This document shows positions 1 through 7,291 of a stretch of DNA of 64,000 nt, piece by piece. Made by a program: the position numbers and the translations under genes. The notes beneath the pieces are model-generated. The model did not search any database, was not told where the DNA came from, and worked only from the letters and a program-made list of their open reading frames with translations. Location of the stretch: NCBI RefSeq assembly GCF_024586915.1, contig NZ_JANBVS010000014.1, positions 124,001-188,000 on the forward strand, read 5' to 3'. The stretch comes from Bradyrhizobium sp. SRS-191. Lineage in GTDB: Bacteria > Pseudomonadota > Alphaproteobacteria > Rhizobiales > Xanthobacteraceae. Each line of letters opens with the position of its first letter. The first letter of the stretch is position 1.

Positions 1-134
1 GCGCCGCATTGTGCGATGCCGCAGCCATATTTGGTGCCGGTCAGTCCGGCGTTCTCGCGGATCGCCCACAGCAGCGGCGTGTCCGGCTCGACGTCGAGAG
101 TATAGGATTTTCCATTAATCGTGAGGTTTGCCAT
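1..134 (-). CDS. 2Fe-2S small subunit of a molybdenum hydroxylase (partial, cut by left edge)
   Basis: This is the N-terminal 44 residues of a gene read leftwards off the window. It begins MANLTINGKSYTLDVEPDTP and continues with an LLWAIREN segment and the start of a plant-ferredoxin-type cluster motif (GTKYGCGIAQCG). That pattern is typical of the small iron-sulfur subunit of xanthine dehydrogenase/isoquinoline 1-oxidoreductase-type enzymes, which passes electrons from the molybdenum subunit. The large subunit would lie outside the window. The ATG is the only plausible start. The exact substrate cannot be inferred from this fragment. Confidence 0.8.
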   Translation of the reverse strand, partial: MANLTINGKSYTLDVEPDTPLLWAIRENAGLTGTKYGCGIAQCG

Positions 135-274
135 CGCAGATCCCTTTCGTTCAACTCGCCAGCTGAACTGAGGGCCGCACTGTGGCGCGAACGATTGCAT
201 CGTTCAAATCAAGAATATGCGTTTGCGGCGCGGAAGATTTGTGATGGAGCGGGGTTGTAGTTCGCCCGAACTCA

Positions 275-1672
275 TCAGCCCCGCGGCGGCGCAACCGCCA
301 GCCGCAGGAAACTCATCACGCTGCCGAGCGCCGCGAAGCCCGCGCCGAGCGCCAGCGCCAGGGTTGCGCCTTCGCGCCCGGCGAGGCTGAAGCACAGCGC
401 AGCCAGGGCCGCGCCGGTCGTCTGGCCCGTCAGCCGCGCGGTCGCGACGATGCCGCTGGCGCCACCGCTGCGATGGGGCGGGGCGCTTGACATGATGGCC
501 TTCATATTGGGCGCCTGGAAGAAGCCGAACCCGATGCCGCAGATCAGCATCCGCCAGACGATGTTCGGGATGCTCGGGTTCTCCGGCAACATGGCGAGCA
601 GCGCCATGCCGGTGCCGAGCATCACCAGGCCGATGCCGCCGAGCAGTCCGGCGGGAAAGCGATCCGAGAGCCGGCCGGCGATCGGGGCCATGATGGTCAC
701 CGCGAGCGGCCAGGGCGTCATGAAGAAACCGGTCTCGACCTGCGAGCGCTGCAAGATGTCCTCGAAATAGAACGGCAGCGACACGAAGCCGAGGCCCTGC
801 ACCGAGAAGGAGCACACGGCCGTGGCGGCCGACAGCGCGAACACGCCGCGGCGGAACAGGTCGATCGGAAGCATCGGCGCGGGGTGGTCGGCCTGGCGCC
901 GCGCCAGGATGATGCCGAGCACGAGCGCGCCGACCAGTTCCGCCACCACCATGGCCGGCGTCGCGCCATGCGCGGCGCTGCCGATGCCGGTGATGAAGAG
1001 GCCGAGGCAGACGGCGGCCAGGGCGGCGCCGAGGAAGTCGAAGGCATGCTCGGCGCGCGGCGTCCGCGGCAGCATCTTCAGGCCGATGGCGATCGCGATC
1101 AGGCCGAACGGCAGGTTGATCGCGAACAGCCACGGCCAGGAGCCGAGCGAGAGAATGGCGGAGGCAATCGTGGGTCCGAAGGTGAAGGAAATGCCGACCA
1201 CCAGCGCGTTGTGGCCGAGGCCGCGGCCCAGCATCTTGCCGGGATAGACATAGCGCACCAGCGCGGTGTTGACGCTCATGATGCCGCTGGCGCCCAGGCC
1301 CTGCAATGCGCGGGCGATCACCAATGTCGGCAGCGACCAGGCCAGCGCGCAGCCGACCGAGGCCAGCGTGAACAGCAGCAGGCCCCCGAGATAGATGCGC
1401 TGGTGGCCCACGATCTCGCCGAGTGCGCCGAGCGGCAGCAAGGTCGCGACCAGGGCGATCTGGTAGATGTTGACGACCCAGACCACTTCGGCCGGGGAGA
1501 CGTGCAGATCGTTGGAGATCGACGGCAGCGCGATGTTGGCGATCGCGACGTCGAGCGAAGCCATCGACAGCGCCGTGAAGATCGCCGCGATCGCCCAAGG
1601 GCGCTGGCTTGCAGGCAGGCCATCGGCCGCGCCGTCGCCGGCGAGCTTCGAAGCATGGTGGCGGTTGGACAT
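275..1672 (-). CDS. MFS multidrug-type transporter (DHA2-like)
   Basis: The 465-residue integral membrane protein is made almost entirely of hydrophobic helices. It carries the LDVAIANIALPSI motif in the first helix, typical of the DHA2 (14-helix) drug:proton antiporters, and a GxxxDRFP-like loop (GRLSDRFP) between later helices. It probably exports a drug or small organic compound using the proton gradient. The frame stays open further upstream, but I chose the ATG giving MSNRHHASK because the extra residues are non-hydrophobic and overlap a palindromic repeat. No regulator gene adjoins it. The substrate is unknown. Confidence 0.85.
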   Translation of the reverse strand: MSNRHHASKLAGDGAADGLPASQRPWAIAAIFTALSMASLDVAIANIALPSISNDLHVSPAEVVWVVNIYQIALVATLLPLGALGEIVGHQRIYLGGLLLFTLASVGCALAWSLPTLVIARALQGLGASGIMSVNTALVRYVYPGKMLGRGLGHNALVVGISFTFGPTIASAILSLGSWPWLFAINLPFGLIAIAIGLKMLPRTPRAEHAFDFLGAALAAVCLGLFITGIGSAAHGATPAMVVAELVGALVLGIILARRQADHPAPMLPIDLFRRGVFALSAATAVCSFSVQGLGFVSLPFYFEDILQRSQVETGFFMTPWPLAVTIMAPIAGRLSDRFPAGLLGGIGLVMLGTGMALLAMLPENPSIPNIVWRMLICGIGFGFFQAPNMKAIMSSAPPHRSGGASGIVATARLTGQTTGAALAALCFSLAGREGATLALALGAGFAALGSVMSFLRLAVAPPRG

Positions 1673-2142
1673 GGTGGCCTTTTGGGGACCTTCGGTGCGC
1701 GCGTCTCCGATGAGCATGTACACGGCAGCGGGCGAGAGCCCCAGCCGCCGCGGGCGCATGGGCGTATGCGCGAGGGTGGAGCCGAGAAGTCGGATGCTTG
1801 CAAAGGCCCCCTCGTCTTGCTCCGTCATTCCGGGGCATTCGCGCAGCGAATGAGCCCGGAATCCATGACCACGGACAATAAGTGTGAGGCGAGACGCCCA
1901 CCACCGGCATGCCCCACACGATGTCCTGTGGGTATGGGGTCCGGCTCGCACTGCGCTTGCGGCCGACTGCGTCGGCCTCAAGCTCCGCGCGCCCCGGAAC
2001 GACGCCGGGAGAGGGCGGTCCGCCTGCTCGTGGCCGGCTTCGCCGGCGTGTTCGGCGCGGTGCTGACGCGGCAAGCTATTTCGACTATCCTTCGATGGAA
2101 GCCCTGAAGACGGGGCATAAAAGGGAGCCCACGGGGAGATCG
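1673..2142. repeat. Intergenic region with palindromic repeat element
   Basis: This 470-base stretch separates the divergent MFS and CBS genes. I see no convincing gene in it. Between about 1824 and 2003 there is a degenerate palindromic element whose ends read GTCATTCCGGGGCAT and GCGCCCCGGAACGAC. The ends are related to those of the better-preserved element at 58267-58385. Such elements are common between genes in Bradyrhizobiaceae and seem to be non-coding. The promoters of both flanking genes must lie at the edges of this region, but none stands out. Confidence 0.6.
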
Positions 2143-2586
2143 ATGAGCACAGTCAAAGACGCTCTGGCGCAGAAGAGTGGCGCCCTGATCCATGTTCGCT
2201 CCCGCGACATGGTCGTCGAAGCCTTGCGCCAGATGCGCGACAACCGGGTCCGCTCGGTGCTGGTCGTCGACGACGATGTGCTGGTCGGCATCGTCACCCA
2301 GGGTGACTGCGCCATCAAGGTGCTGCTGCCCGGGCTCGATGCGAAAGAGACGCCGGTCAGCCAGGTCATGACGGCCAACCCGGTGACGGTCAGACCCGAC
2401 CACCGGCTGGACAGTTGCATGGCGATGATGTCCCAGCGCGGCTTTCGCCATCTGCCCGTTCTGAACGCGGGCAAGGTCGTCGGCGTGATCTCGATCGGCG
2501 ACGTCGTCAAGAACATCATCCGCGATCTGGAGCACAACGTCGACGACCTGATGGGCTACATCATGAAGGACGGCCCCGGGGGGTGA
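2143..2586 (+). CDS. CBS-domain protein
   Basis: The 147-residue soluble protein consists of two CBS domains, roughly residues 12-65 and 75-135, with little else. Paired CBS domains form a Bateman module that usually binds adenine nucleotides and acts as an energy or redox sensor; stand-alone versions like this have mostly unknown partners. The start MSTVKDALAQ is preceded by a good Shine-Dalgarno (GGGGAG, about 6 bases upstream). A longer in-frame reading exists, but its extra residues come from intergenic repeat sequence. A second stand-alone CBS protein lies at 23970-24395, inside the fix cluster. Confidence 0.85.
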   Translation: MSTVKDALAQKSGALIHVRSRDMVVEALRQMRDNRVRSVLVVDDDVLVGIVTQGDCAIKVLLPGLDAKETPVSQVMTANPVTVRPDHRLDSCMAMMSQRGFRHLPVLNAGKVVGVISIGDVVKNIIRDLEHNVDDLMGYIMKDGPGG

Positions 2587-2659
2587 GAGAGGAGCGTGGT
2601 GCAATCCCTAACCCATCTTCGGCAATGACCCAAAGCCGACGTTTTAAGCCGCTCTGGGA

Positions 2660-2691
2660 ATGTCTGCGCTTGACCCATTGCGGACATCAGC
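2660..2691 (+). repeat. Decayed direct repeat, left copy
   Basis: This 32-base stretch (ATGTCTGCGCTTGACCCATT...) aligns without gaps to 3241-3272 at about 22 of 32 positions, in the same orientation. The core is a pair of half-sites around a central GACCCAT/GGCCCAT. Similar TGTCCGCT...GCGGACA sequences occur between genes in many proteobacteria. Sequence to its left (about 2605-2660) looks like further decayed copies. Confidence 0.4.
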
Positions 2692-2696
2692 TCGAC

Positions 2697-3242
2697 CTAT
2701 TCGGACCATTCAACCTGATAGCCCGCCGCTCGCATGATTGGCGCGACCTGTTCAGTCCAGAGAAATCCCGCCTCAGACCGATTAACGTATCCGAGTGGTA
2801 CGAGCGCTTCGAACAGCGGTGACAACCGGGCACCTGCGCCGAAAGGGATGTGCCGCTGGGTCGCGAATCCCCAATATGCCGTTCCGTAGTCGCCGAACAG
2901 ATCGATTGTCGTGCGGAGCAGCTCCTCGAAGGGAGGACCAAGTTCACGATTGTTGATCGCCACGCGGTACGCATCATCTGGTTCACAATCGATGATGAAG
3001 CCCCCGCCACCGTCAAGCGCCCTAAATATCTTGAGTTCCAAGAGGCAGGCAGCCACACCTTCAAACGTCGAATCCGAAAGATGATAATAGATCGGCCCCG
3101 AGACCTTAGGCCATTTGAAATCCCAGCCTCTGGCCCAAGAGTCCGCGTGGCGCGCAAGCGCTTGGGCCAACAGGCCGTATGCGTGTTGCTCAGCTTCGTT
3201 CATCGCAATAGTACTATCCACTTTGGCATTTGGAATCATCAT
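2697..3242 (-). CDS. Hypothetical protein of unknown function
   Basis: I do not recognise this 181-residue protein. It has no signal peptide or membrane helix, is fairly rich in Trp, Tyr and acidic residues, and its base composition looks less GC-rich than the genes around it. The start could be the first ATG (3242) or the ATG 13 codons later (3203, MNEAEQHAYG); neither has a strong ribosome site. It lies between two decayed copies of a similar 32-base sequence (2660-2691 and 3241-3272), and its 5' end overlaps the second copy. It may have been acquired by transfer. No function can be assigned. Confidence 0.55.
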   Translation of the reverse strand: MMIPNAKVDSTIAMNEAEQHAYGLLAQALARHADSWARGWDFKWPKVSGPIYYHLSDSTFEGVAACLLELKIFRALDGGGGFIIDCEPDDAYRVAINNRELGPPFEELLRTTIDLFGDYGTAYWGFATQRHIPFGAGARLSPLFEALVPLGYVNRSEAGFLWTEQVAPIMRAAGYQVEWSE

Positions 3243-3272
3243 TTCCGCTTCTGGCCCATCTCGGACCTCCGC
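3241..3272 (+). repeat. Decayed direct repeat, right copy
   Basis: This is the partner of the 2660-2691 repeat. It begins ATTTCCGCTTCTGGCCCATC and overlaps the first two bases of the start codon region of the unknown gene on the other strand. It continues to about 3300 with another decayed TGTCCGCT unit. Confidence 0.4.
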
Positions 3273-3401
3273 GCTGCGCCCAGCGATGTCCGCTCCCGAG
3301 ACGCAACTCAGGGGAGCGCGTCGCCTACTGCAGTCAGATTGACCTTGATCACGCCCGACGTCAGCGGCCTTCAGGCTAACCTTCAGAGCCTTTGTGCAGG
3401 G

Positions 3402-4037
3402 CTACCCGCCGCCCGGCCGGGCCAACCGCTCGATCGTCTGGTTGTGTCGTGTCAGCAGCTCGCAGGCATGGCCGATCTGCCGATCGCGCAGCGCCTGAAG
3501 GATCAGCCTATGATCGCCGTTGCTGCGCGGGCGCCAGCCGGCGGTGCGGGCCATGGTGAGGACGAGGCGGGAGTTGGCGAGACGTAGTCCGTCGAGGCTG
3601 GCGAGCAGGCGCGGCATCGCGCAAGGGGTGACCAGGGCGCGGTGGAAGGCGCGGTTCGCGGTTTCGAACTCTTGAATGGTCTCGGCATTGTCGCCCTCGA
3701 TCAGCGCGAGCTCGATGGCGGCGAGATGCGCCGGCGTATAGCGCGGCGCGGCGTTGCGTAGGGCGATCACCTCGAGCGCGACCCGCATCTCGACGATCTC
3801 CTTGGTCGACTTCGCATCGAGCGGCGCCACTCGCACGCCGCGGCGTGGCGCGGCCACCACGAGATAGAGCGCCTCGAGCTGCCGGAACGCCTCGCGCACC
3901 GGCACATGGCTGGAGTTGAACTCGCGCGCGATGTGGTCCTGGCGCAGCGGCGCGTCCGGCAGCAGCGCCCCGCTGACGATGCGCTCGGTGATGGCCTCGG
4001 CGATGCGATGGGCGGTGGTGAGATTCTCGTCCTGCAT
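3402..4037 (-). CDS. bioR: BioR, GntR-family repressor of biotin synthesis
   Basis: The 211-residue protein has an N-terminal winged helix-turn-helix (about residues 8-75, with the typical REFNSSHVPVREAFRQLE recognition region) and a C-terminal all-helical FCD ligand domain. It is read divergently from bioB across a 120-base region rich in TTATCTAT-type palindromes. In Rhizobiales, a GntR protein in this position is BioR, which binds TTATMKATAA-like sites and represses the bio genes, often including its own. The assignment therefore rests on family plus position. One palindrome lies only 5 bases upstream of its start codon, consistent with autoregulation. Confidence 0.85.
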   Translation of the reverse strand: MQDENLTTAHRIAEAITERIVSGALLPDAPLRQDHIAREFNSSHVPVREAFRQLEALYLVVAAPRRGVRVAPLDAKSTKEIVEMRVALEVIALRNAAPRYTPAHLAAIELALIEGDNAETIQEFETANRAFHRALVTPCAMPRLLASLDGLRLANSRLVLTMARTAGWRPRSNGDHRLILQALRDRQIGHACELLTRHNQTIERLARPGGG

Positions 4038-4041
4038 ATCG

Positions 4042-4056
4042 ATAGATTATCTATTG
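4042..4056. promoter_or_regulatory. Candidate BioR operator at the bioR start
   Basis: The sequence ATAGATTATCTAT is a 13-base inverted repeat (ATAGAT-N-ATCTAT) beginning 5 bases upstream of the bioR ATG. It overlaps TTATCTATTG at 4047-4056, which resembles the published BioR consensus TTATMKATAA. Its position suggests that BioR represses its own gene. Confidence 0.6.
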
Positions 4057-4109
4057 AAAAAACCGATGCGAGGGAAGCGGGTGTGATCTACCGTTAAGAA
4101 GGACGGGTT

Positions 4110-4140
4110 TTCATAGATAATTTCTATGAAAATCTATAAT
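4110..4140. promoter_or_regulatory. Candidate BioR operators in the bioB promoter
   Basis: A perfect inverted repeat, TTCATAGA-N5-TCTATGAA, spans 4110-4130. It is followed at once by AATCTATAAT (4131-4140), which contains another half-site like TTATAGAT. Both resemble the BioR consensus and end 17 bases upstream of the bioB ATG, where a bound repressor would block transcription or its initiation. Confidence 0.65.
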
Positions 4141-4157
4141 CTGGCGGAGTGTTAAGT

Positions 4158-5204
4158 ATGACGGTGTTGGGTGGTGACGCGTCGGTCCAGGCGGGAGAGG
4201 GGAGTATCGTTCGTCACGACTGGACGCGGGACCAGGCCGAGGCGCTTTACGAGCTGCCGTTTCCGGACCTGATGTTCCTGGCCCAGTCGGTGCACCGCCA
4301 GCATTTCGATCCGACCCGGCTGGAGACCGCGAGCCTGCTCAGCATCAAGACCGGAGGCTGTCCGGAGGATTGCGGCTACTGCTCGCAGAGCGCGCACTAC
4401 GACACCGGCCTCAAGGCCACCAAGCTGATGGACCACCATCAGGTGATCGCGACCGCGCAGCGCGCCAAGGCGGCGGGCGCGGAGCGTTTCTGCATGGCGG
4501 CGGCCTGGCGCAGCCCGAAAGACCGCGATCTCGACCAGGTCTGCGACATGGTCAGCGCGGTGAAGGATCTGGGCATGGAAACCTGCGTCACGCTGGGCAT
4601 GCTGACGCCGCCACAGGCCGAGCGGCTCAAGGCCGCCGGGCTCGACTACTACAACCACAATGTCGACACCTCGCCCGAGTTCTACGACCGCATCATCACG
4701 ACGCGCACCTTGCAGGACCGCATCGACACGCTGGCGCATGTGCGCGAGGCCGGAATCAAAACGTGCTGCGGCGGCATCATCGGCATGGGGGAAGAGGTCG
4801 ACGACCGGCTCGGCATGCTGGTGCTGCTGGCCAATCTCGAGGCGCATCCGGACAGCGTGCCGATCAACATGTGGAACGAGGTCAAGGGCGTGCCGGTCAA
4901 CGACACCGCGGCGCGGCCTGATGGACTCGCGCTGGTGCGGCTGATCGCGGTGGCGCGCATCATGATGCCGCGGAGCGTGGTGCGGCTCTCCGCGGGCCGG
5001 CAGTACATGAGCGACGAGCTGCAGAGCCTGTGCCTGCTCGCCGGGGCGAATTCGATCTTCATCGGTGACGTGCTCTTGACTACCGCCAATCCGCAGGCCG
5101 AACGCGACGCCGATCTGCTCGCGCGGCTCGGCATGACGTCGTCGCTGGTGGCGCGTCAGAGAGCGGATGCAAGCGAAGCGGCGCATCGACCATCGATTGC
5201 GTGA
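4158..5204 (+). CDS. bioB: Biotin synthase BioB
   Basis: The 348-residue enzyme is a radical-SAM protein that inserts sulfur into dethiobiotin to make biotin. The radical-SAM cluster motif CPEDCGYC is at residues 68-75, and the family signatures YNHNVDTSPEFY and GGIIGMGE are intact, as are the later arginine- and cysteine-containing motifs near RLSAGR. I chose the ATG at 4158 (MTVLGGD) because GGAG lies 8 bases upstream; an in-frame GTG at 4149 overlaps that site. It is the first gene of the bio operon and lies downstream of the BioR-type palindromes. Confidence 0.97.
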   Translation: MTVLGGDASVQAGEGSIVRHDWTRDQAEALYELPFPDLMFLAQSVHRQHFDPTRLETASLLSIKTGGCPEDCGYCSQSAHYDTGLKATKLMDHHQVIATAQRAKAAGAERFCMAAAWRSPKDRDLDQVCDMVSAVKDLGMETCVTLGMLTPPQAERLKAAGLDYYNHNVDTSPEFYDRIITTRTLQDRIDTLAHVREAGIKTCCGGIIGMGEEVDDRLGMLVLLANLEAHPDSVPINMWNEVKGVPVNDTAARPDGLALVRLIAVARIMMPRSVVRLSAGRQYMSDELQSLCLLAGANSIFIGDVLLTTANPQAERDADLLARLGMTSSLVARQRADASEAAHRPSIA

Positions 5205-5519
5205 TGTCGCAGCGCTAGGCCTCATGGTTCGAGACGCGCCGCCATTGCGACCTCCGCGAGGGCTCGATCGCGTGCGCGGCGCTCCTCCCATGAGGAGTGG
5301 GCTCCGCAATCGGAGCTGCACGTGGACGATGAGTAGTGCCCGCATCAAGCAAGCGTTCGATCTCATGCGATGCTCGGCGGCTTCGCCAAGGCGCTTTCCC
5401 CTCACCCTGAGGAGTCCGCCTTTTCGGGCGGGCGTCTCGAAGGGCGAGGCCCCCGACCTTCGCCGCATGGTTCTTCGGCTCTGAGCGAGTGCGGCTGATC
5501 GATGGAGAGCAGACACAAC
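5205..5519. repeat. Palindromic repeat between bioB and bioF
   Basis: The 315 bases between bioB and bioF hold no gene. Two pieces match the Bradyrhizobiaceae intergenic palindrome type: CCTCATGGTTCGAGACGCGC at 5220-5239, and a clear hairpin at 5401-5450 beginning CTCACCCTGAGGAGTCCGCC, whose stem closes through GGGCGGGCGTCTCGAAGGG. A transcript of the operon would fold here. This could separate expression or stability of bioB from bioFDA. The last 30 bases contain the bioF ribosome site. Confidence 0.65.
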
Positions 5520-6677
5520 ATGTCTTCCGACAAATTGGCGATCTACGCAAAAGCGCTGCAAGATCTCGCAGCCGACGACCGGCTGCGGCGTCTCAGTCCA
5601 CGATCCGGTGCCGATTTCTCCTCCAACGACTATCTCGGCCTTGCTCAGTCGCCGCGCATCAAGCGCGCGATCGCCGCGGCGATGGAGGCGGGCACGCCGG
5701 TGGGCGCCGGCGGTTCGCGGCTGCTGCGTGGCAATTGCGCCGAGCACGAACGGCTGGAAGCCGAGGCGGCGAGCTTCTTCGGCGCCGACAGCGCGCTGTT
5801 CTTCGGCTCCGGCTACCTCGCGAATTTCGCAGTGCTCACCACGCTGCCGCAGCGCGACGACCTGCTGGTCCTGGATGCCTTCGTGCATGCCAGCACGCAC
5901 GAGGGCGCGCGCGCCGGCCGCGCGGAGATCTGTCAGTTCAAGCACAACGATGCTGATGCCGCCGAGGACAGGATTCTGGCGTGGCGCAGGGACGGCGGCG
6001 TCGGCCGGCCATGGATCGTCGTCGAAAGCCTCTACAGCATGGATGGCGACGTCGCGCCGCTGGACGATCTGATCGCCGTGGCCGAACGCCACGACGCCTT
6101 CGTGGTGGTCGACGAGGCGCATGCGACCGGCGTGCATGGTCCGCAGGGGCGTGGCCTTGCCGCACGGTTCGAAGGCCGCGACGACATCGTCGTCGTGCAC
6201 ACCTGCGGCAAGGCGCTCGGCGCCTCGGGCGCGCTGGTGACGGCTCATCGCGTGCTCCGCGAGACCCTCATCAACCGCTGCCGTCCCTTCATCTTTGCCA
6301 CGGCGCCGTCGCCGCTGATGGCCGTGGCCGTCTCGGAGGCGCTGGCGATCCTGCAGGACGAGCCCGAGCGGCGGCAGAAGCTGGCGCAGCTGGTGGCCTT
6401 CGCACATCGCGAGATCGTCGCGCGCTTCGGCGAGACATGGTCTTCGTCGCAGATCATTCCCTACGTTGTCGGCGACAATGCGCGCGCGATGGCGCTTGCG
6501 CAAAGCTTGCAGCAGCGCGGCTTCGACGTCCGCGGCATCCGGCCGCCGACGGTGCCGGCCGGCACGGCGCGGCTGCGGCTGTCGCTGACCTTGAACGTCG
6601 ATGAGGCCGCGATCACGGCGCTGCTCGACGCGCTGGTCGAGCTCGAAGGAGAGTCGCGATGGCGCAGCGCATCGTAG
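5520..6677 (+). CDS. bioF: 8-amino-7-oxononanoate synthase BioF
   Basis: The 385-residue PLP enzyme condenses pimeloyl-ACP (or CoA) with alanine, the first committed step of the biotin ring pathway. The SSNDYLGLA motif near the N terminus and the PLP-lysine region HTCGKALGASGAL are present, as is the VDEAHATG cofactor aspartate motif. I chose the ATG at 5520 (MSSDKLAIYAK) because GGAGAG lies about 10 bases upstream; an upstream ATG at 5502 has no such site. Its 3' end overlaps bioD by about 19 bases, so the two are translated together. Confidence 0.96.
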   Translation: MSSDKLAIYAKALQDLAADDRLRRLSPRSGADFSSNDYLGLAQSPRIKRAIAAAMEAGTPVGAGGSRLLRGNCAEHERLEAEAASFFGADSALFFGSGYLANFAVLTTLPQRDDLLVLDAFVHASTHEGARAGRAEICQFKHNDADAAEDRILAWRRDGGVGRPWIVVESLYSMDGDVAPLDDLIAVAERHDAFVVVDEAHATGVHGPQGRGLAARFEGRDDIVVVHTCGKALGASGALVTAHRVLRETLINRCRPFIFATAPSPLMAVAVSEALAILQDEPERRQKLAQLVAFAHREIVARFGETWSSSQIIPYVVGDNARAMALAQSLQQRGFDVRGIRPPTVPAGTARLRLSLTLNVDEAAITALLDALVELEGESRWRSAS

Positions 6678-7291
6678 TCACGGGGACGGACACCGGCATC
6701 GGCAAGACGGTGTTCTCCGCCGGACTGACCGGGCTGCTGGGCGCCCGCTACTGGAAGCCGGTGCAGGCCGGCCTTGCCGAGGAAACGGATTCGCGCCGCG
6801 TCCGGCAGCTCGCTGGCCTCGCCGACGACCGAGTGATCCCCGAGCGCTATCGTCTGGCCGAGCCGGCCTCGCCGCATCTGGCTGCGCGGCTGGAAGGGAT
6901 CAGCATCGATCCGCTCCGCCTGGATCCGCCCGACGCGAACGACATGCCGATCGTGATCGAAGGCGCCGGCGGCGTCATGGTGCCGCTCGATGGCGACACG
7001 CTGTATCTCGACGTCTTCGCGCGCTGGCGTCTTCCGATCGTGCTGTGCGCGCGCACCAGTCTCGGCACCATCAATCACTCGTTGCTGTCGTTGGCGGCGC
7101 TGCGCAGCCGCCGCATCGACGTGCTAGGCATCGCGTTCATCGGCGAGGCTCATGCGGACAATGAGCAGACGATCTGCCGTCTCGGTGCGGTGAAGCGTCT
7201 CGGCCGCTTGCCGTGGCTTACGCCGCTCACCGCAGGTTCGTTGCAGCAGGCTTTCGCAGCTGAGTTTCGGCGGTCGGATTTCGAACGATGA
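6659..7291 (+). CDS. bioD: Dethiobiotin synthetase BioD
   Basis: The 210-residue ATP-dependent enzyme closes the ureido ring of dethiobiotin from 7,8-diaminononanoate and CO2. The P-loop GTDTGIGKT is at residues 9-17, and the EGAGGVMVPL motif that follows the diaminononanoate site is intact. It starts inside the end of bioF, and its stop overlaps the start of bioA by four bases, so bioF, bioD and bioA are tightly coupled. Confidence 0.96.
   Translation: MAQRIVVTGTDTGIGKTVFSAGLTGLLGARYWKPVQAGLAEETDSRRVRQLAGLADDRVIPERYRLAEPASPHLAARLEGISIDPLRLDPPDANDMPIVIEGAGGVMVPLDGDTLYLDVFARWRLPIVLCARTSLGTINHSLLSLAALRSRRIDVLGIAFIGEAHADNEQTICRLGAVKRLGRLPWLTPLTAGSLQQAFAAEFRRSDFER

Noticed and set aside
204..1919. 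Frame of 571 codons overlapping the MFS gene on the same strand
   Set aside because: It is a frame-shifted reading of the MFS gene and codes an Arg-rich protein without membrane helices.
3339..3352. FixK-like site TTGACCTTGATCAC
   Set aside because: One mismatch, and it lies about 100 bases before an unknown gene with no link to oxygen; chance matches of this kind are expected.
4152..6503. Long open frame of 783 codons on the minus strand
   Set aside because: It lies opposite bioB and bioF, which are certain. High-GC codon bias creates long antisense frames; its protein is Arg/His-rich and has no family features.
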